NCBI RefSeq assembly: GCF_000014225.1
Contig: NC_008228.1
Location: forward strand, 1,798,001 to 1,862,000
Length of the DNA stretch: 64,000 nucleotides
Reading direction: 5' to 3'
Origin: Paraglaciecola sp. T6c
Lineage (GTDB): Bacteria > Pseudomonadota > Gammaproteobacteria > Enterobacterales > Alteromonadaceae
Under the pieces are notes generated by a model. The model ran no database searches, was not told where the DNA came from, and was given only the letters and a program-made list of their open reading frames with translations. A program made the position numbers and the translations under genes. This document shows, piece after piece, positions 61,175-64,000 of the stretch (its first letter is position 1; each line of letters starts with the position of its first letter).

Positions 61175-61820
61175 CAAAACCTTCTTTGTTTTCGACGCTT
61201 GCAATACCAAGCAATGAACATAATTTTTCGGCGATAGCTGGGCCAGCAACCGCGAGTGAATCTGGCCCGCCTAATTGGGTGCAATCTACCATTTCTAGGC
61301 CGGCATAACCACAAGGATTAATTCGTTGAAAGGGTGCTAAGTCCATATTAACGTTCAGGGCAAGGCCATGAAAGGAACATCCTCGACGAATACGTAAGCC
61401 AATTGAACAGACCTTTTTGTTATCAACATACACACCAGGGGCATCTGCCTTCGGGTAAGCGTCTACCTTGTACTCTTTTAATGTATCAACAATGCAGCTC
61501 TCTAATGCGCTAACCAAGGTGCGTACACCTAAGCCGTGTCGCTTTAAGTTTAACAGCACATACATCATTTGTTGGCCAGGGCCGTGATAGGTGACTTGAC
61601 CACCTCGGTCGACTTTTACGACTGGGATATCCCCTGGGGCAAGAAGGTGCTCTTCTTTACCGGCTTGGCCTTGTGTAAATACAGGGTCGTGTTCAACTAG
61701 CCATATTTCGTCTTGGCTGCTGCTGTCCCGCGAATCGGTAAAATCTTGCATCGCTTGCCAAATCGGAAAATACGCTTGGCGGCCGAGCTGGCGAATAATG
61801 ACAGGGGTTGTGTCGTTCAA
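61167..61820 (-). CDS. lipB: Octanoyltransferase
   Basis: 217 residues. [58 protein letters not shown] (catalytic Lys), NPCGYAG (catalytic Cys). It moves octanoyl from acyl-carrier protein to lipoyl domains, the step before LipA. Coupled to lipA by overlap. Confidence 0.96.
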   Translation of the reverse strand: MNDTTPVIIRQLGRQAYFPIWQAMQDFTDSRDSSSQDEIWLVEHDPVFTQGQAGKEEHLLAPGDIPVVKVDRGGQVTYHGPGQQMMYVLLNLKRHGLGVRTLVSALESCIVDTLKEYKVDAYPKADAPGVYVDNKKVCSIGLRIRRGCSFHGLALNVNMDLAPFQRINPCGYAGLEMVDCTQLGGPDSLAVAGPAIAEKLCSLLGIASVENKEGFDE

Positions 61821-61881
61821 ACCTTAGTGGTGTCCTATAGAAGAATAGCGCACAGACAGGTGCGCTATATATAGCTTGCTT

Positions 61882-62145
61882 TTAGAGAACTACACGAACC
61901 AATTCAAGCTTAGAAAGCTCAGTATAGATGGTTTCCATGTGCTCTTTGCTCGTTACACGCACGCTGATAGACAACGAATGGTAAGTGCCTTTTGAGCTCG
62001 GTTTTACACTGGGGGAATAGTCACCAGGTGCATGGTTTTGCAAGCAGTTGATGACATGATCCGGTAACCGTTCATCCGCTACACCCATGACCTTGAAGGT
62101 TTGGTGGCAAGGGAAGTCGAGTAATTTATCAAATTGGGTTTGCAT
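61882..62145 (-). CDS. ybeD: YbeD-like protein (DUF493)
   Basis: 87 residues. FDKLLDFPCHQTFKVMGVADERLPDHVINCLQNHAPGDY and YHSLSISVRVTSKEHMETIYTELSKLELVRVVL match the ferredoxin-like YbeD family. It lies between dacA and lipB as in E. coli. Biochemical role unknown; a regulatory ACT-like role has been suggested for the fold. Confidence 0.94.
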   Translation of the reverse strand: MQTQFDKLLDFPCHQTFKVMGVADERLPDHVINCLQNHAPGDYSPSVKPSSKGTYHSLSISVRVTSKEHMETIYTELSKLELVRVVL

Positions 62146-62165
62146 AATATTCTGCTCAATTGGTC

Positions 62166-63338
62166 TTAGCTATCAAAGCCAAGTTGCAGTTTAACGAAGT
62201 CTACAAGGCGGTCAATCATACCGCCTTCTTTTACTTCTTGTAATGTAACCAAAGGATATTCGGCTACGTCTTCACCGTCTAATTGCAAGAATAACTTTCC
62301 AACTACTTCACCTTTAGCCAAAGGTGCTTCTAACTTCTTATCTAGCTCGAAGTTGGCTTCTAAATTTTTGCTCTGACCGCGAGGAATAGTAATGGGGGTG
62401 TCTTGTGAAATACCAAGATCTACAGTCTCTTTGTCGCCCATAAATATGCGGTGTGATACAAAGCTTTCGCCTGCCTGATACGGGGTGATAGTTTCATAGA
62501 ATCTAAACCCATACTTAAGGAGCTTTTTGTTTTCAACTTTACGTGCACGCTCGCTATCAGCGCCCATGACCACCGCGATTAAACGCATATCGCCTTGGGT
62601 CGCTGAGGACACCAAGCTATAACCTGCATCTGAGGTGTGGCCCGTCTTTATGCCATCCACATTCAGGCTTTTATCCCACAATAAACCGTTACGGTTATAT
62701 TGCTTGATGTTGTTGTAGGTAAACTCTTTTTCGCTATAAACCTTATACTCATTTGGCACATCTGTGATCAATGCGCGGGCTAAGGTCGCCATATCCCGAG
62801 GGGTCGTGTAATGGTCGGCATCTTGTAAGCCATGGCTGTTTACAAAGTGCGTTGACGTCATGCCTAACTTTTCAGCGTGCAAATTCATCATGCTGGCAAA
62901 CGCATCTTCACTACCGGCAATGTGCTCTGCCATCGCCACGCATGCATCATTTCCCGACTGTACAATGATGCCGCGATTTAAGTCGCCCACCGAAATTTGT
63001 GTACCCACTTCGATAAACATCTTAGATGAATCAGGAAAGTTCTTGGCCCAAGCATTTTCTGAAATCGTGACCATGTCAGTGTCTTTAATATTGCCATTGG
63101 CGATCTCTTTGCCGATCACGTAGCTTGTCATCATTTTAGTCAAGCTTGCTGGCGGTATCTGAATATCAGAATTTTGCTCAGCAATCACCTTGCCGGTTTG
63201 AAAGTCGACTAAAATAAAGCCTTTAGCCGATACGGAAGGCGCGTCAGGTATGATGACCGCTGCACTCGCCGCATGAGAGAAAAAGGAAAGGGAGAAGCAG
63301 CTAAAGATGGCTAATATGAATGTCTTGGTGTTTCGCAT
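62166..63338 (-). CDS. dacA: D-alanyl-D-alanine carboxypeptidase (PBP5/6 type)
   Basis: 390 residues. Signal peptide about 1-27 (HAASAA). Active-site motifs in order: SLTK (in PPASLTKMMTSY), SGN (VQSGNDACVAMAEHIAGS), KTG (DGIKTGHTSDAGYSL). C-terminal beta domain and an amphipathic anchor (MIDRLVDFVKLQLG). It removes the terminal D-Ala of peptidoglycan stem peptides at the periplasmic face of the inner membrane. Confidence 0.95.
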   Translation of the reverse strand: MRNTKTFILAIFSCFSLSFFSHAASAAVIIPDAPSVSAKGFILVDFQTGKVIAEQNSDIQIPPASLTKMMTSYVIGKEIANGNIKDTDMVTISENAWAKNFPDSSKMFIEVGTQISVGDLNRGIIVQSGNDACVAMAEHIAGSEDAFASMMNLHAEKLGMTSTHFVNSHGLQDADHYTTPRDMATLARALITDVPNEYKVYSEKEFTYNNIKQYNRNGLLWDKSLNVDGIKTGHTSDAGYSLVSSATQGDMRLIAVVMGADSERARKVENKKLLKYGFRFYETITPYQAGESFVSHRIFMGDKETVDLGISQDTPITIPRGQSKNLEANFELDKKLEAPLAKGEVVGKLFLQLDGEDVAEYPLVTLQEVKEGGMIDRLVDFVKLQLGFDS

Positions 63339-63514
63339 GGACCTACCGTAATGTGATATTTGTTAAGAAAGTGGTGTTTGACGTGTCGCGCCTAAAACGA
63401 TGGCTAATATATCAGTTTTTCAATAACTTTGCTGCGCTGACAACAAAAATTGTTACACAAAACAAAATCGTTAAAAAGCGCTCATAAGACAATCTTTTGG
63501 ACGGAAAGTTTAAC

Positions 63515-64000
63515 CTAGGGCTCATTCGAAGGATAAAACTTGTAAGCGTCGCTATATCCGCTTTTACGCAGCTGATTTAAGATCCCCAATGCTTCGTGCT
63601 CGGACGTAAATGGCCCAAGTCTTAAGCGATATAATCCTTCTTCAAGTGGTGCAACAAAAGGCACTTGATACAAATTTGCCAGGGCGTTACCAATTTTGGT
63701 AATTCGCTGATCGTTACTCAGGGCTGCTATTTGAATGAATACCTTTTCTTGGGTGGGTATTTCTGTAGGTGTCGCTATAGGCGGCGCAGATGCGACACTG
63801 GCTGAGTTTGGTGATGTAGCCGATGTTGTACCTAAAGCCGGTACGCGGGGCACTTGGGCGATTTGTACATTGTCGTTACGCATAGCATCATCTTTTAACG
63901 GAGTAGGTGGCTCAGATAAACCGTCACCCACTGTCTGCATACCTGCTTCGTCAATATGAATGACCTCTAGTTTAACTTGGGTAGTGCCTGTACTTAACAT
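63515..64000 (-). CDS. rlpA: RlpA, C-terminal part with SPOR domain (runs off the window)
   Basis: 161 residues are visible; the frame continues past the right edge. The visible start (STGTTQVKLEVIHID) fits the end of the RlpA double-psi beta-barrel domain, followed by a Pro/Ser/Thr linker and a SPOR domain (about 85-158: VFIQIAALSN, LYRLRLGPFTSEHEALGILNQLRKSGYSDAY). RlpA is an outer-membrane lytic transglycosylase acting on denuded glycans at septa. Next to dacA, the usual order. Confidence 0.9.
   Translation of the reverse strand: MLSTGTTQVKLEVIHIDEAGMQTVGDGLSEPPTPLKDDAMRNDNVQIAQVPRVPALGTTSATSPNSASVASAPPIATPTEIPTQEKVFIQIAALSNDQRITKIGNALANLYQVPFVAPLEEGLYRLRLGPFTSEHEALGILNQLRKSGYSDAYKFYPSNEP

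Overview
The window looks like a chromosomal segment of a marine gammaproteobacterium, most likely an Alteromonadales member close to Paraglaciecola/Glaciecola or Pseudoalteromonas atlantica. This is inferred from the conserved blocks rlpA-dacA-ybeD-lipB-lipA and smrB/prmB-aroC, a FecI/FecR/TonB-receptor locus, a PEP-CTERM-type surface protein and moderate GC content. There is no rRNA, tRNA, CRISPR array or phage.

Layout. (1) 1-1020: one integron gene cassette with a textbook attC site, carrying a PvuRts1I/AbaSI-like modification-dependent nuclease, apparently inserted into the last codons of another gene. (2) 1.2-7.7 kb: small membrane and lipoprotein genes, then a 1376-residue secreted repeat protein (seven PPC-like repeats, five PKD-like domains, C-terminal dockerin), followed by a small cohesin-like protein with a PEP-CTERM-like anchor. 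The two form a plausible two-part surface assembly. (3) 7.8-10.1 kb: a CadC-shaped membrane regulator with an XRE-type HTH. (4) 10.3-21.6 kb: an unassigned catabolic island. It holds a DUF1330 protein, a nitrilase-fold protein lacking the usual catalytic Cys and Lys, an aldehyde dehydrogenase, an MFS carrier, a YciI-like protein, a GntR/UTRA repressor, two MmgE/PrpD proteins, a PaaK-like CoA ligase and an amidase. Palindromic candidate operators lie in the divergent GntR promoter region. (5) 21.8-24.5 kb: a LysR divergon with two small dimeric-barrel/NTF2-like genes, and a GNAT acetyltransferase. (6) 24.6-32.2 kb: a FecI-FecR-TonB receptor operon ending in an M14 carboxypeptidase and an M20 amidohydrolase, suggesting signal-controlled uptake and processing of a peptide-like ligand.

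(7) 32.4-38.4 kb: Nudix hydrolase, thiopurine methyltransferase, YHYH lipoprotein, and an OmpR/BaeS-type two-component system beside two small proline-rich proteins. (8) 38.5-49.1 kb: a nitric-oxide/c-di-GMP signalling locus. It holds an H-NOX sensor, its histidine kinase, a degenerate HD-GYP response regulator, a second membrane kinase with a PhnD-like binding protein, an HTH-receiver regulator, a porin-like barrel and a REC-EAL phosphodiesterase. This matches in one locus the parts of the HnoX/K/B/C/D network known from Shewanella. A truncated AlgD-like protein lies next to it. (9) 49.1-58.8 kb: housekeeping genes (smrB, prmB, aroC, MFS, cold-shock protein, ansA, metallopeptidase, dienelactone hydrolase, ppnP, small unknowns). 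(10) 58.9-64.0 kb: a secreted cyclophilin whose start codon has been cut off by a 265-bp MITE-like element, then lipA, lipB, ybeD, dacA and the C-terminal part of rlpA.
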